Of a DNA stretch of 64,000 nt, positions 20,650 through 34,148 are shown in pieces. This DNA comes from Populus alba (lineage: Eukaryota > Streptophyta > Magnoliopsida > Malpighiales > Salicaceae): positions 1,116,001-1,180,000 of the forward strand of contig NC_133291.1 of NCBI RefSeq assembly GCF_005239225.2, read 5' to 3'. Both the position numbers and the translations under genes were made by a program. Under the pieces are notes generated by a model. The model saw only the letters and a list, made by a program, of their open reading frames with translations, was not told where the DNA came from and ran no database searches. Within the stretch, counting starts at the first letter, position 1; every line of letters starts with the position of its first letter.

Positions 20650-21536
20650 AGGAAGGAACCGGTACGCACACTAACTAACCAGCTGTAATATCAGGCCAAA
20701 TTACTCTATAATTCATCGATTTCAAGTGGTAAGTTTTCCTTTCTTGGCTACATGGTGGTAATATACTCATTGACATTTCCTTTTCTGCTTGGTGGCACCG
20801 CGTAGCTTACCAAATCCTCAATTTCCAGGCTGATGAGAGAAAGAAGCAGGCCCCCTTTTGTTTCGTTTACTTTAGTATATAAGGATTTAAAAAAGAAAAA
20901 AAAAAGAAAAAAGACCATTAATGCAGTATATATCTTTTCTAGACAGGGATGACAATTTCACTCAATATGCATGATCGCTGTCCTAAACCTATTTACATCT
21001 AGAAATTGAAGTTTTGTACTTAACCAGTCCATATTTCATCGATTTCAAATTACTCTATATTTCATCGATATCAAGTGACAAGTTTTCCTTTCTGGACTGC
21101 ATGGTGGCATTTTAAATGAAGGAGCAAAAAGCGTAGGATTTTAGTGGAGTGGAAGTCAAAGAGATTCCTTTCAAATGGGATAAAAGGCTTTGGGTGATAT
21201 AAATCGCTTTCTGACTCTGACTTTTCAACGCGGCATAAATAATAAAATAATGATGCTTGTTTTGATGGACAAACGGACAATTGCGACGGAGCACAAATTC
21301 CTGCTTCTGGCTATCCATATTTCTTTACTATCTAAAGTATAAAAGACCGCAGCCTCATTAGATTACTATTTCATAGGATTTGATGCAGACAAAATAATTA
21401 ATTAATGGGTCAGGACAAGAAGTGTAAAAAAAAAGTTAATGAATGGCATGCAGGCATCAAATTAGAAAAGTTTCTACGCGTTGTGGCCTTAGAGTTCTTA
21501 CCTACACAAATCTTGATTAATGTGCTTGATCAGGCT
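20650..21536 (+). other. Upstream region of peroxidase B
   Basis: Matches the reverse complement of 60116-61140 in block 2 (flank of the lost peroxidase C), for example the GCAGGCCCCCTTTTGTTTCG and GAGCACAAATTCCTGCTTCTGG stretches. 20665-20880 partly repeats 18540-18640 and 19580-19690, so the A and B upstream regions share an inner inverted or duplicated stretch. No gene. Confidence 0.65.
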
Positions 21537-21546
21537 CTATAAATAG
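21537..21546 (+). promoter_or_regulatory. TATA box of peroxidase B
   Basis: CTATAAATAG about 136 bp before the start codon, a good plant TATA match at the usual distance for a transcript starting near 21570. Confidence 0.75.
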
Positions 21547-21657
21547 ATGAGCCATGCATTCTTCTCCATCTTCTATCTCAATTCTCTCAATCATCCAACA
21601 GCTTTGGTAACAGCACTTGCAGACTTAGCTATACATTTAGCGCGCTAAAAACTTTAG

Positions 21658-22834
<1,177 letters not shown>

Positions 22835-23080
22835 TTTTTCCTTTCTTTTTTTCCTTGAAGATTTTCTCGATCAAGTGTGCAGACATAACGATGTGTTATT
22901 TGTTTTCTCAAATTGTTTCATTTATTTAGTCCGTCAAGTATAAATTAATAATCAAGAAAATTCGTTCCTGGGCTGTCCTCTTCGTGTTTTGTTCACTGGT
23001 AAGAAGGAAAAAAAAAGAAGCGACACCTTGTGGTCCTTGTTCCTGGGCTTGAGCGCTTCTTTCCATGGACCCACTCATCG
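22835..23080 (+). other. Peroxidase B 3' flank
   Basis: Near-identical to the 3' flank of D (63667-63930) and, reversed, to those of A and the lost C. The strong identity outside coding sequence shows recent duplication or gene conversion. Confidence 0.7.
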
Positions 23081-24790
23081 GGACTAATTTTACCTACATG
23101 ATAGAATTAGTTATGTAATTATTACCCATTTTGGGGCGCGTAAACAAAATAAATTAAAGAGAATACAAGAAATCAAATAATAATAGAAGAAAAAAAATAT
23201 ATATAAAAGTTAAGAAAAACATACTAAAACTCTTAAAAAATTATTAAAAACTGGTTAAGAAGTGTCAAAATATACAAAATTTTAAAATTTTAACCCTTTT
23301 TTTATTGGTTTATTTTGTTTGAATTATGCTCGCCATTAGAATGAAGAAAACATGTTTTAGAGGTCTTAAATAACCGTTCTGGGATTGAACAATGTTTTTA
23401 GGTTTTTTGAGCAAATTTTAGGTTCATATTCATCCAAAGAACATCGTCATTAGTACTAGATTTAGGGTTTATTTTGATTCAAATCTAGTTCCTACAAGTT
23501 TGTATATCATTTTTAGTAAATAATCTAGGACTTTTAAGCATTAATAACATTTTTTTGTGTGTTTTAATCTTAGAATTTTAGTTTTGAATTGAAACTCATT
23601 CTTGACAAAAATCATAATGTTTAAGTAATAATCATAGAAAAATAACATTTAATTCTTGATCTATACTTGATTGCGATAAAAACCTTTATTTTTTATTCCT
23701 TGAGATCTAGCTTGATTTGATGTTGATGTTAATGTTGTTAGGTTTACGTTTCAATGTTGTTGGTGTTATTCAATCTTTTTGTATTTGATATGTTTTTCTT
23801 GAGAAATTTTGAAGTTTTATGTTTTTGTTATGTTGAATCCGTTTTGGTTTTAGATCCTTGTTTTGATTTGTTTTTGGGTTAACCCAGTCGGGTCAAAACT
23901 AGGTCAGTCCTTAAACCCTGTTTGGTTTTTTGTTTGTTTGTTAAGGTTTCTTTGTTTTTAGGGTATATCTGACAAATACCCTTTAAGCTTGTTTTGGGTA
24001 GTTTTTATTTCAAGAAAAATTGTTTTTTTTTTTACCAAACATGGCCTTACAACAATACAAAAATAAAAATAAAAAAATTCTTTTTGTGTGTTGTATACAA
24101 CCAAGTCTCTAAAAAAAAGCATATCTTGTTTAAAAAAATAAAATACATTGTATGTTTTATTTTTTAGCATGCGTTTTGGATTTAATAACTAATTTACTGA
24201 ATCCTGGAGAATTTGATCAATCTTTCAATAACTCATAAAATTTTAATTCGTGAGAACTAATGATTGATATTCTAGTATAAATATTAGACTTATAAGTAGG
24301 CTGTTTTGTAAATATCAGGAGTTGACCAGAAATTCTTAGAATTATTATGAATATTTACTAATTTTAATTTGGAATATTTTTCACCACAACGCACAAATTG
24401 TGGAAAACCCTTCCGCTTTCCAGGATGAGTGAACCATGTCGGGACACCTACATGGATCATCTCCATAAAAATTTATTTAGACACACGGGCCCATAATAAA
24501 TTTGAAAAGCAAGATTTAGTCACACGAATAAATCTTCATCCTAAGTCAATAGACAAATCACCAGTTAGAAACTCATCAAAATCTTTAAACTAGATTCACA
24601 CCACATAATGTAACTTATCTTAGGTAAGGTGCACGCGTTATGAGTGCTAATTTCCTCTCTAACCACAATCAGTCCCTTATCCTTTGAAGTTTTTACAAGA
24701 CTAGTACACCTAGGTTTCTTAGCTATCCTGAATCAAACATTTAGATGGCGACTCCTACAACTCCCTTACGTCGCGCTCCCACGTACGATA
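23080..24790 (+). repeat. LTR-derived repeat (Tat/Ogre-like), truncated
   Basis: The last part (24640-24790) reads like the 3' end of the LTR family in plus orientation. A GTGCTAAT...CTAACCACAATCAGTCCC block, then TAGATGGCGACTCC, corresponds to the reverse complement of 51760-51890. Upstream it is shared with 123-1400 and 19690-20340. No polyprotein frames are visible, so it is a decayed LTR or a non-coding derivative. Confidence 0.5.
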
Positions 24791-24935
24791 GGTCACTCAA
24801 AATATAAATTAATAAAATATGATTTAAATTAAGTAATGGAATGATTTTTTTTTTTAAAGTACGATAGGTCACTCAAAATATAAATTAATAAAATATGATT
24901 TAAATTAAATAATGGAATGATTGTTTTTTTTTTTA
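24784..24935. repeat. 76-bp tandem duplication
   Basis: GTACGATAGGTCACTCAAAA starts near 24783 and again near 24859. The two units differ by about one base plus poly-T length. Confidence 0.85.
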
Positions 24936-25150
24936 AAAAAAATTGTTCTAATCTGAGAAAAATCTTCAAATAAGTCCTAATGAGCAAATGGCCACTCAAA
25001 AAAGAATTTGTCACATTCGTTATGCTAGTCGCAGAATAAACATAGGGCTATATGCATGCTACATGGAACATATGAGACTGCATAATCCCGATGTGCTACT
25101 GGGAATAAGCTAAAATCATCTCTCTCCTTTTAGCTATTTCCAAATCAGCT
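24936..25150. other. Unassigned AT-rich spacer
   Basis: No gene, repeat or RNA signal recognised. Confidence 0.4.
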
Positions 25151-26557
25151 ATAGAATCTTTTTTTTTTTCTTCTTTCTTTGTTTTTTTTTTTTAAAAAAA
25201 TTAGTTTATTAATATTAATTTTTTTTTTAGTTATCAGACTTTCATAATACAGATCCTGGGTTTAATAGGTTAACCTAATTTGATAAGTTAACCTCGATTT
25301 TTTTTTGCTTTTTTTCTTTTTAATTATTTTTTTTTGTTAACTTTAGTTTGTTAATGTTAAATTTCTTTCTATTTAGTTGTCAGACTTTCATGACACATAT
25401 CTCAGATTTGACGACTTAACCTGGTTTCACGAGTTAGCCCAGTTAATTCTGGGTTACCCATTAATTTTTTTTTTGTTTTTTTAATAAATTTTTTTTATTT
25501 AATTTAGTTTGTTAATGTTAAATTTTTTTTATTTAGTTATCAGACTTTCATGACATTGATTCCGGTTTTAATTGGTTAACCAGATTTGACGAGTTAATCT
25601 AAAATTTTTTTTTTTTGCTTTTTTTTTAATTAATTTTTTTTTTAGTTTAGTTTAGTTTGTTAATGTTAAATTTCTTTCTATTTAGTTATCAAACTTTCAT
25701 GATATATATATATCAGCTTTGACGGGTTAACCTAGTTTCACTGGTTAAGCCAGTTAATTATGGGTTAACCTATCATTTTTTTTTCTTTTTTATTTGTTTC
25801 TTTGTTTTTTTAATTTACTTTTTTAATATTAAATTTTTTATATTTAATTATCAGATTTTTATGACACGGATCCCAAATTTGACAGATTAACCTAGTTGAT
25901 TCAGATTTTTTTTCTTTTTTTCTTCATTAGTTTTTCTTTTTCCTATAGGTTTTTTTTTTTCTTTGCTTTTTCCTTTTTTATTAATCTTTTTTTAATATAG
26001 TTCATTAATATTAAATTTTTTTTTCTATTTAGTTATCAAACTTTCATGACACAGATCTCAAGTTTTGCCTGGTTAGCACAGTGAATTCTGGGTAACCCGT
26101 CAATTTTTTTTTTTCTATTTAGTTAGCAAACTTTCATGACAAGAATTCAAGATTTGACGGGTTAACCTGGTTTGCAAGGTTAACTCAATTAATTCAGATT
26201 TTTTTCTTTTTCTTTATACGTTTTTTTTCTTCATGTTGGTTTTTTTTTCTTTGTTTTTTTTATTTTTTAATTAATCTATTTAATTATCACACTTTTATGA
26301 CAGAACCTTGCAGCCAAACCCACATCCAAGGCTATTGGATCTGGTATTGCAATCAGACTCACTTAAACTTGAGTCATACAAGTTTAATGTTATTTTTAAT
26401 ATTATACATATTATTCTTGGGTTAGGCGTTAACGCTAAACCCAAGATTCTTGGGTATAATTTTGCAGAAAGATCTAATATTTTTAGATCTTAGCTTTTTT
26501 TAGTATGTTTTATGCAACAAAAAAAAACCCGCGGCATCGCGCGGGTAATGTAACTAG
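25150..26557 (+). mobile_element. Helitron-like element with internal degenerate satellite
   Basis: The 3' end shows the hairpin CCCGCGGCATCGCGCGGG (26528-26545), then 8 nt, then terminal CTAG (26554-26557) and T, which fits a Helitron 3' terminus. The interior has about eight degenerate monomers, each starting near CAGACTTTCATGACA (25237, 25381, 25541, 25690, 25852, 26037, 26127, 26286). Spacing is about 145-185 bp with one short unit, and each carries GGTTAACC-type motifs and poly-T. No 5' TC end was found and there is no Rep/helicase, so the 5' border is only approximate. Confidence 0.65.
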
Positions 26558-27200
26558 TAATTGCTAAACTTGGTCTAGTGGGGTGAACTATAAAATCCAG
26601 GACTCAAAACATAATCCCGACCGAATTTCTAGTTGAACGATGATACACATATTCTGGTTTACTCAAACAGGTTTTTAGTTATTTGGTTAATCTAGTTTAA
26701 ACTTGATTGGATCAACGATAAAAAAAAATCTAAAAAAAATAAAATAATATTATTTTGATAAAAATAGAATTCACTTACAGTGATCTAATAACTCTGTCAT
26801 GCCTTTTGATGCCAATTATGAGGTTGAGTCTCACAACTGTAACCTGGCCACCCACTAAATTCAACCCTAGATTAGGGTCATGTACGATTTAAAAGGGTGG
26901 TGATATACACAACTACCCCAAACATGCAAGTCAACTCTTCTTGCGTCATGACATGGGTTCTTCTTTAAAGACAGTTTTTTTTTTTAATCTTACGAGTCAA
27001 GAAAAGAGGAAGGTAAGGAATTGTGCAATGTTAACTGATCAATAATTACTCTTCCTAAAAGTGTTGGTGGCCTTGAGACTGGACCTCCAAGGGATAAAAA
27101 CAAAGTTTTGTTGTTCATATGGTTATAAAGATTTGATTAAGAGGAGTCTAGCATGTGAAAGGATGTGATCAAAAGCATATATATAAAATACTAAATGCTT
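26558..27200. other. Intergenic repeat pieces
   Basis: 26570-26950 is the empty-site version of 29620-29834 plus 30828-30990. No gene seen. Confidence 0.45.
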
Positions 27201-28605
27201 CAGACTTATTCCACAAGATTCTATTCCAAGGGCTGGAAGTAAATGGTCATGCATTGTTAACCCTTGTATTAAAGATAATAGGCTGCAGGATATTGTGGAT
27301 CACCAATCTATGGCGCTAGTTGGTAATGGCAAGAGGATTAAATTTTAGCTTAATACTTGGATTGATAATGGTAGTTTGGTGGACTAGTTTCCTACCCTCT
27401 TCTGTTTATCTAATGATAAAGAAGCAAGCCTCGACAAGATAGGAATGTGGGATGGATATGAATGGTTCAAGTTCTTCTACTAGTCTAGACCTTTGCGAGG
27501 AAGGAATATTGGTTTATTAGATCCATTGTATGTTGTTTAATCGAAGGTGAACTTAGATAAAGATGCAGAGAATAAATTAGTTTTGAAAGACAACACTACA
27601 GACAAATTCTGTGTTAAATCCCTTTACAGGCTGTTAAGCTCTTATCCTTCCATGGATACTTTCTTCTCTGCTGGAATTTGGTGAGGATTCGTCTCACCTA
27701 AAGTAGAGCTCTTTTGCTGATGGTAATCATCAACAAAATCAATACCCGTAGTATGTTGGTCAAAAGAGGTATATTGGATATCTCAGCTGCTAACTGCCCT
27801 ATATACCTAGCCGAGGAAGAATCAGTTGATCATATCCTTATGCATTGCATAGCACTAGATCATTTGGTCCAGAATCATTAACCGGTGGGGGTTAGCGTGG
27901 TGTTGCTTGAATAGCTTGTCAACATTTTTTTCTCAGTGGGATTCTTTGATCAATGGCAATTTTTAAAAGAAAGCATGGTTGATGTTGTTTTTCTTAGTGT
28001 CATGGTCCATTTAGCTTCTCCGTAATGATGTGATCTTCAAGCAGAAGACCCCAAACTATGAAATACTATTCTTCCTTATTATTACTCGACTCTACTTGTG
28101 GATAAAGGCTACAGACTCTGATATCCCCTATTCAGCATCAGATCTGCTAAGATCAGCAGAAGGACTGTTTCGATGGACTAATCTTCAAAAAAACTAGGAC
28201 AGTTGCCATGTGGTCTCTCCCTATGGCTAATAGCTTCAAATGGAACGTGGATGGATCTTCTCTCGGAAAGCCTGGCCCTTCAAGTATAGGTGGTGTTTTG
28301 CAAAATTATTATGGAATTCTTCTTGGTATCTTCTCTTTGTCGGTTGGAATTTTAGATCCAATAAAGCCGAGGTGAGAGTAATTGTCAAAGCTATTGAAAT
28401 CTCAGTCTCTAACTATCTCTTGCATCACAAGCATAATATTATGGAATCTAACTCTACTAATGTCATTAGCTGAATGAATAATCATGATAATAGACCTTGG
28501 CTGCACCAGCCAAGAGATTGTCTCTATATTTTGGCTCAATCACTTTCATCCATTCTTGTCGTGAGACTAATCACATGACAGATCACCCGGCTAAACAAGA
28601 AGTAG
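27200..28605 (+). mobile_element. LINE (L1-like) polyprotein remnant: zf-RVT and RNase H regions
   Basis: Conceptual translation across shifts and stops gives VGNGKRIKF..., then LSNDKEASLDKIGMWDGYEW, then KFCVKSLYRLLSSYPSMDTF. Next come the zf-RVT-like SANCPIYLAEEESVDHILMH (near 27790-27850) and KWNVDGSSLGKPGPSSIGGV (RNase H start, near 28230), followed by SNYLLHHKHNIMESNSTNVI. This order is the C-terminal third of plant L1 ORF2. Many in-frame stops make it dead. The same RNase H sequence occurs at 5735 and 31010, from copies of one LINE or from duplication of the cluster. Confidence 0.75.
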
Positions 28606-29470
28606 ATCAACTGGGGATTTACTAGCTGGTGCAGGTTTCTAAGGCCTAAATGAGAGAATAAACAAAGACCCGACGACAATAATAAAAGAAGACCCTTCTA
28701 TATCGAAGGGAAAGGAAGAAGCAACCACTCGCCATATGTTAAAAGAGAAGGGAAGTTAGTCAGCTTTGAGGCTAACTATATAATTAGCCCCAAGCAACAT
28801 ACCAAGAACAACAACATACCTTTACTCAAGTTCTTGCCATCGCTCAGACATTCTCAGCAGTCTTATATATCAAGCTTGAGAGAGAGAAGTCAGGGAATTA
28901 TAAGTAGCACTGTGAGCTGCTACCACACAGTACCATGTAAGTACTTCGTTGGATCTTATTGTTGCTCTCTTTTCTTGCTTCCATCCAATGATATCTTGGT
29001 TCTTGCCAAATTCATTATCCTAAAGAAAATTTGCGTAACATGAGGATCGATCTTGCCGCTTAAAAATAATAGAAATATTCCTGCATCACTTATTTATTTA
29101 TTTATTGAAAATGATGGAATAGATGCTTTATCCGTCGAAAAACACATCCAAAACTAAATTATCAAACACGTTCTAACGTGATACAGTTATGTAAGCCATC
29201 AATTTAGATTTAAAACTAGTGGTTCAAATGTAAAGACGGCAGTGCAGGACACGGAAACCTTTACTCTTTATTTGTCCTTTTTGTCTGTTTCCTGTATCTT
29301 TCTTTTTTCTTCTATGCAACAAGATGACCTAAGGTAGGACCTTAAGACAGGAAGCAAGGAATTTCTATTCTCTTTTCCAGCAATATTTTGTATTTATATA
29401 GAACACAGAAAGTATGGAACGTGTCATCTCCCTTAATCCCTTTCTTCTTTGGTCATGCAGGGAAGTAGCC
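28605..29470 (+). repeat. Ankyrin-cluster upstream unit (copy 3)
   Basis: Matches 4815-5735, but a deletion near 29008 removes the intron acceptor and the ATG of the MKQI frame, so this copy cannot code for it. Confidence 0.6.
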
Positions 29471-29834
29471 AGACTTAGCAAAGTGGGAGATAAAATAGTA
29501 GGTTAACTTTGATTTTTTGGGTTTGGGGATTCTGTAGAAGTACCATAGAAGTTCTTACAAGTCTAGGGGGCAGTTTGGAAACTTCTCAATTTTTGGTGGG
29601 TCAGGGCCAGCTTTAGCCATAATTTCTAAACTTAGGGTGAACTGTGAAATTCAGGACTCAAAACCTAATCCCAATTGAATTTCTAGTTGAACAAAGATAG
29701 ACATGTTCTGATTTACTCGAACAGGTTTTCAGTTATTTGGTCCATTTAGTTTAAAATTGATTGGATCAACAATAAAAAAAAATTCTTAAAAAAGATAAAA
29801 TAATATTATTTCAATAAAAATGGAATTCACTTAT
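29470..29834. repeat. Repeat flank (left half of a filled site)
   Basis: Resembles 3716-3960 and 26570-26777. It ends where the next insertion begins. Confidence 0.5.
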
Positions 29835-30827
29835 AGGGCGGAGCCAGGAATTTTTTTTATTCTAGGCTATAAATAAATATAAAAATATTTTTTAAGATTG
29901 ATTATTAATTTATGTACATAAATTTTTAAAATTAATAGTAAAGTTTTAATTCAAATATACTATCCAAAATATTAAAAAATAAATTTGAAAGTACATAAAA
30001 TTAAAGCAAAAGTAAAAATAAACTCACTATTAAAGTTACATCCTTCGATGTTTTGTGAAATATAATTCATCTATAATTGAATCTGAAACGATATTGTAAC
30101 AACCCCTCAACAGGGATAAAATAACAATCTCATGTCAACTGAAAAACAAAGTAATTAATTTTTTTTCCTCTTTTAATTCCTTCTTCATTCACTTGATTCT
30201 TCCCTAGATTAATATTTTATAAGTTGGATTTTGTTAGTTTACAAGGTTATTTTCTCACTTCTTATTTTTTTTTCCTTGGAATTTTTTAATGTTTTTCCCT
30301 TAATTTTTTCTATTTCTCTCTCGCCTTTTCTTTTCTTTCTTCTTCTATTTTGCTTCTGCTCAGTCGGCAACATATAAAAGGAAGGAGGAGCTTATTTGTT
30401 TTATTTTTTAATGGCAAATAATCATTTTACTCTTAATAAGTCATTTTGCTTTTATTTGACGATCCTTTTTTTTGTTAGCACTACTAAGCTCCGTTCATCC
30501 TAAAATCTTAACTAGATTTTATTCAATATATTTTAAGATCCCTCGTAAAATTTCAACTCAATCTGATGGTCGGATTGAAAATTACATCTAATAACGTAAA
30601 ACTGATCAAATTGTGATTTTTCATCAAATTTCTAAATTTCTCTAAAAATTCTGAAATTTTAACCCAAGCTAAAATATCATATTAGAAGGCTCCACGTAAA
30701 TTTTCAGAATTTTTTGATAACTTAATTGAGAATTATAAATTGTTTTTACATAAAACTAGTTAAAAAAATATTGATAAAATTTTGACCTAGACTAAAGCCC
30801 ACCCTAGCCTTTGGCATGCCTCCGCCT
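29835..30827. mobile_element. Unclassified ~993-bp insertion with short inverted ends
   Basis: The related locus at 26770-26790 reads GAATTCACTTACAGTGATC without this segment, so it is an insertion. Its ends are imperfect inverted repeats (AGGGCGGAGCCAGG on the left; AGGCGGAGGCATGCC as the reverse of the right). The interior is AT-rich and non-coding. At most 2-3 bp of target duplication is visible, so I do not assign a superfamily. Confidence 0.6.
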
Positions 30828-31010
30828 ATGTGATCTAATAACTCTTTCATGCCTTTTTTTATGCCAATTATCGGGTTTGAGTCTCACAACTGTAACCTGG
30901 CCACCCACTAAAGTCAACCCTAGGTTAGGGTCATGTACGATATAAAAGGGTGGTGATAGACACAACCACCCTAAACATGCAATTATGAAGATTTGGTTCG
31001 GAGGAGTCTA
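30828..31010. repeat. Repeat flank (right half of a filled site)
   Basis: Continues the sequence matched at 26778-26950, including GTCTCACAACTGTAACCTGG. Confidence 0.55.
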
Positions 31011-31540
31011 GCTAGCATATTATTATTGAATCTGACTCTACTAATGTCATTCGCTGAATGAATAATTGTGATAACAGACCTTGGCTGCACCATAAGCTCT
31101 TCTCTCCAGCCAAGAGATTGTCTCTATATTTTGGCTCAATCACTTTAATCCATTCTTGTCGTGAGACTAATCACATGGCAGATCACCTGGTAAACAAGGA
31201 ATGCGCATAACAAGTGAATTTGTTGCTTGGATTTGAACCAGCCAGATGATTTTTGGGTCTTCCTTTGCTTAGCTCTGCTTGTGGCTCTTGGTGAAGATGG
31301 TTTGTTCTTTTATAGTTTTTCATTGTTTTGCATTCTAAAGAGGTAATGGCTGGTTATAGCAGGTGCTTGGTCTAATGACCTCTATTGATTTGATGTCGTC
31401 GGTGATAGTTTTGGATGTTTAGCTTGGCAGCTCTGTTTTTTTGTGGAGGCAAACCTACATGCTAGGGCTGTTGCTCTGTTCTTGTGGTTTTTTGGCCTCT
31501 TCTTCTTCATTTGGCTCTTTTGCTACATCTGTGTGTTTTC
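31010..31540 (+). mobile_element. LINE 3' end remnant joined to ANK2
   Basis: Starts inside the RNase H region (TATTGAATCTGACTC...) and follows 5845-6370 closely. It then switches near 31540 into the ANK 5' flank phrase TCTGATTCTTACCCC. The LINE tail is therefore about 40 bp before the ANK2 start codon and has replaced the flank seen before ANK1 and ANK4. Confidence 0.7.
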
Positions 31541-31576
31541 TCTGATTCTTACCCCACATTATACACAGATTCTAAC

Positions 31577-33421
31577 ATGACAACAACCATTTCCCCAACT
31601 TCAATTGTTGTTGAACTCCTAAGAGGTGATAACTATGATGATTGGAGTGCCTGCATGAAAAGCTACATGTTAGCTCAAGACCTCTGGGATTTTATCGAGC
31701 ATACTGGTCATCATGAAGGTGATCAAGAAGTTGACTCTAAGCCTGTTGATCATCAAGAAGGTGACTCTAAGGCATTGAGAAAAAAGAATGCTGCAGCTTT
31801 ACATGCAATTCAAATTTCTTGTGCACCACACATACTTTCCAAGATTAGGAGCATCACTTCAGCCAAAGTTGCCTGGGATACTCTAGCCAATTTGCAACGA
31901 CAACATTCACCAAGCCACAAAGAGCAATCTGTTGAAGCAGAGCCAGCAGAAGATGATGAGTCACAAGGTTCAGAGCAATCTGTTGAAGCAGAGACAGCAG
32001 AAGATGATGAGACACAAGGTTCAGAGCAATCTGTTGAAGTAGAGCCAGCAGAAAATGATGAGTCACAAGGTTCAGGTATACCATGATCTCATCCTCTCCC
32101 TTTGTTAGATCTCCAATCACTTCAACTCCTTGATGTTAACACAGGAGAGAATAAAAACTTTGGCAGGATCCGTGAGCTATGAAATCAATGGTCCCTTGCT
32201 AGCCCTGTACAAGTACGCTCATAAAGGAGATTGGGATGCCACAAAAAACTATCTTCGCCAATACCCAAATGCGAAAAAGGCCAAGATTAAACCTTACGAT
32301 AGAACTGCCCTTCATGTAGCAGCTACTGCTGGAAATCTGAAAGTTGTGGAGGAGTTGGTGAAGATGATGTCGGAAGAAGAATTGGAAATACAAGATGATC
32401 AAGGCAGCACAGCTCTTTTTAGTGCTGCTACTGTTGGAATCACAAAGACGGCAGAATGTTTGGCGAGCAAGAACAAAAACATGGTTACCTTTGTAAATGC
32501 ACAAAAAAAGATCCCACTTGTTGGGGCATGTATAGGTAATCATAAGGATATGACTCTCTATCTATACTCTGTTACTCCATTTGAATTTCTTCGTCAAGAC
32601 AATGGCAACCATGGATCTTACTTCCTACAATGTGCTATTGGTGCTCAAATGCTTGGTAAGAGACTTTACCCATTAATTACTTATTTTCTCCTTTCTGTCT
32701 ATTTGTTTTCATGTTTTTTTCATAAATTTTCCCCTTCGAGTAAATTATTATTTACTTTTTTTAACCCTAATCGTACTATCCGATCATTTATTCAATCCCA
32801 AATCCGATAAATCTCACATATTTTTTTTTTAATAAATTTAGGTTTAGTTAATGTACAAAACCTTTAGTTACTGGAGCAATTATCACGACATTGAAAACTT
32901 AATACATGCAAGTTTGATTAGCATACATATATGCTGCTTGTGATAATTTCTCTAATCTGTTTTTGTCCAACTTTTCAGTGTCAAGCAAATTGCGTGGATT
33001 TGCAATAAATCTCCTCGCATTCTTAGGTAAGCAAAATATATCTGACATCGCTTCATTTCTATCATCATTCTCATGGTTTTATCTGATCACTCTCTAATGG
33101 TTGATCCAGGAATCAAGCAAATATATGATTTGAAGAAGATCCACATTTATTCAGATAAAATTCTACGGTGTATGTGTGAGTATGTATCAACTCTGGATTA
33201 TGAGGAATACCTCAAGGCAGATGTACATGGAGCATTCCACAATGCTGTAAGGAATGGCAAGGTTGAGTTTATTACTGAGGTGATTAAAGCTTGTCCTCAT
33301 GCAATGATGAGGGGAGATGCCAACAGAAGGAACCTATTTATGTCCTCGATTGCAAACCGTCAAGAAAAAGTGTTCAGCCTTTTCTATGGACTGGAAGCAA
33401 GCAGAGCACGATTTGTTTCTA
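31577..33421 (+). pseudogene. ANK2: 3'-truncated Gag-like/ankyrin gene
   Basis: Exons corresponding to 1 (31577-32075), 2 (32167-32655), 5 (32979-33026) and part of 6 (33110-about 33421) are present. Exons 3 and 4 are deleted; the sequence jumps from intron 2 to intron 4. Those exons are 153-159 and 48-96 nt in the paralogs, all multiples of three, so frame is kept. Exon 1 has the Gag-like domain and three tandem 17-residue acidic units (EQSVEAEPAEDDESQGS and variants). Exon 6 is cut off after SRARFVSI and joined to unrelated repeat sequence, adding a short tail and a stop. The whole PGG membrane domain is missing. It could make a soluble truncated protein if transcribed. Confidence 0.8.
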
Positions 33422-33424
33422 TAG

Positions 33425-33960
33425 ACTATCTAGAAATTTATAACTTGAATAAACTTAACAAGTGTCGAAACTATCAAATTTCTATATTTTTCCCGTGTAC
33501 AAGGTGAGGGAATTATAAGTAGCAGCGTGAGCTGCTACCACACCATGTAAGTACTTGGTTGGATCTTATTGTTGCTCTCTTTTATTACTTTCATCCAATG
33601 ATATCTTGGTTCTTGGCTTTCCATTTTTTTCCCCACTCTTTAATAATGCAGAGTTGCATGAAGCAAATTCAATGTCCTAAAGAAAATTTGCGTAACATGA
33701 AGATCTTACCACTTAAAATAGTGGAAATATTCCTGCATCACTTATTTATTGAAAATGATGGAATAGATGCTTTATCCGTCGAAAAACACATCTAAAACTA
33801 AATTATCAATATAGTGATACAGTTATGTAAGCCATCAATTGTGATTTAAAACTAGTGGTTCAAATGTAAAGAGGGCAGCGCAGGACACAGTTACCTTTAC
33901 TCTTTATTTGTTCTTTTGTCTGTTTCCTGTATCTTTCTTTTTTCTTCCATGCTACAAGAT
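33425..33960 (+). repeat. Ankyrin-cluster upstream unit (copy 4)
   Basis: Begins with CTATAGACTATCTAGAAATT (compare 1459-1480), then the leader, the GTAAGTA donor (33548), the AATGCAG acceptor, and an MKQIQCPKENLR frame that frameshifts after ILPLK. It sits between ANK2 and ANK4. Confidence 0.6.
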
Positions 33961-33976
33961 GATAAACGGAACAAAC

Positions 33977-34148
33977 CAGATCTGAGGCTAACCCTGATGA
34001 TACTCATAGATTAGTCAATGAACATATAACTTCATTTCTTTACTCACCAATGTCGAAGCCCTTTCCACAAATTTTGGCTCAATAGATCTTGACATCACCA
34101 GTAGTTTCTCTGATCGATCCTTGCCCCCCATTGTACACAGATTGTTAC
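33977..34148 (+). promoter_or_regulatory. ANK4 5' flank (uninterrupted)
   Basis: Matches 6540-6553 plus 7001-7157 of ANK1, without the solo LTR. Conserved phrases include CTGATGATACTCATAGATTAG and TTGTACACAGATT just before the ATG. No clear TATA box. It may be leader or proximal promoter. Confidence 0.5.

Noticed and set aside
25150..26300. CRISPR-like repeat array
   Set aside because: Monomers are degenerate, poly-T-rich and of uneven length, in a plant nuclear context; they are Helitron-internal repeats.
31484..31576. Longer N terminus for ANK2
   Set aside because: The extra residues come from LINE 3' sequence; paralogs all support the ATG at 31577.
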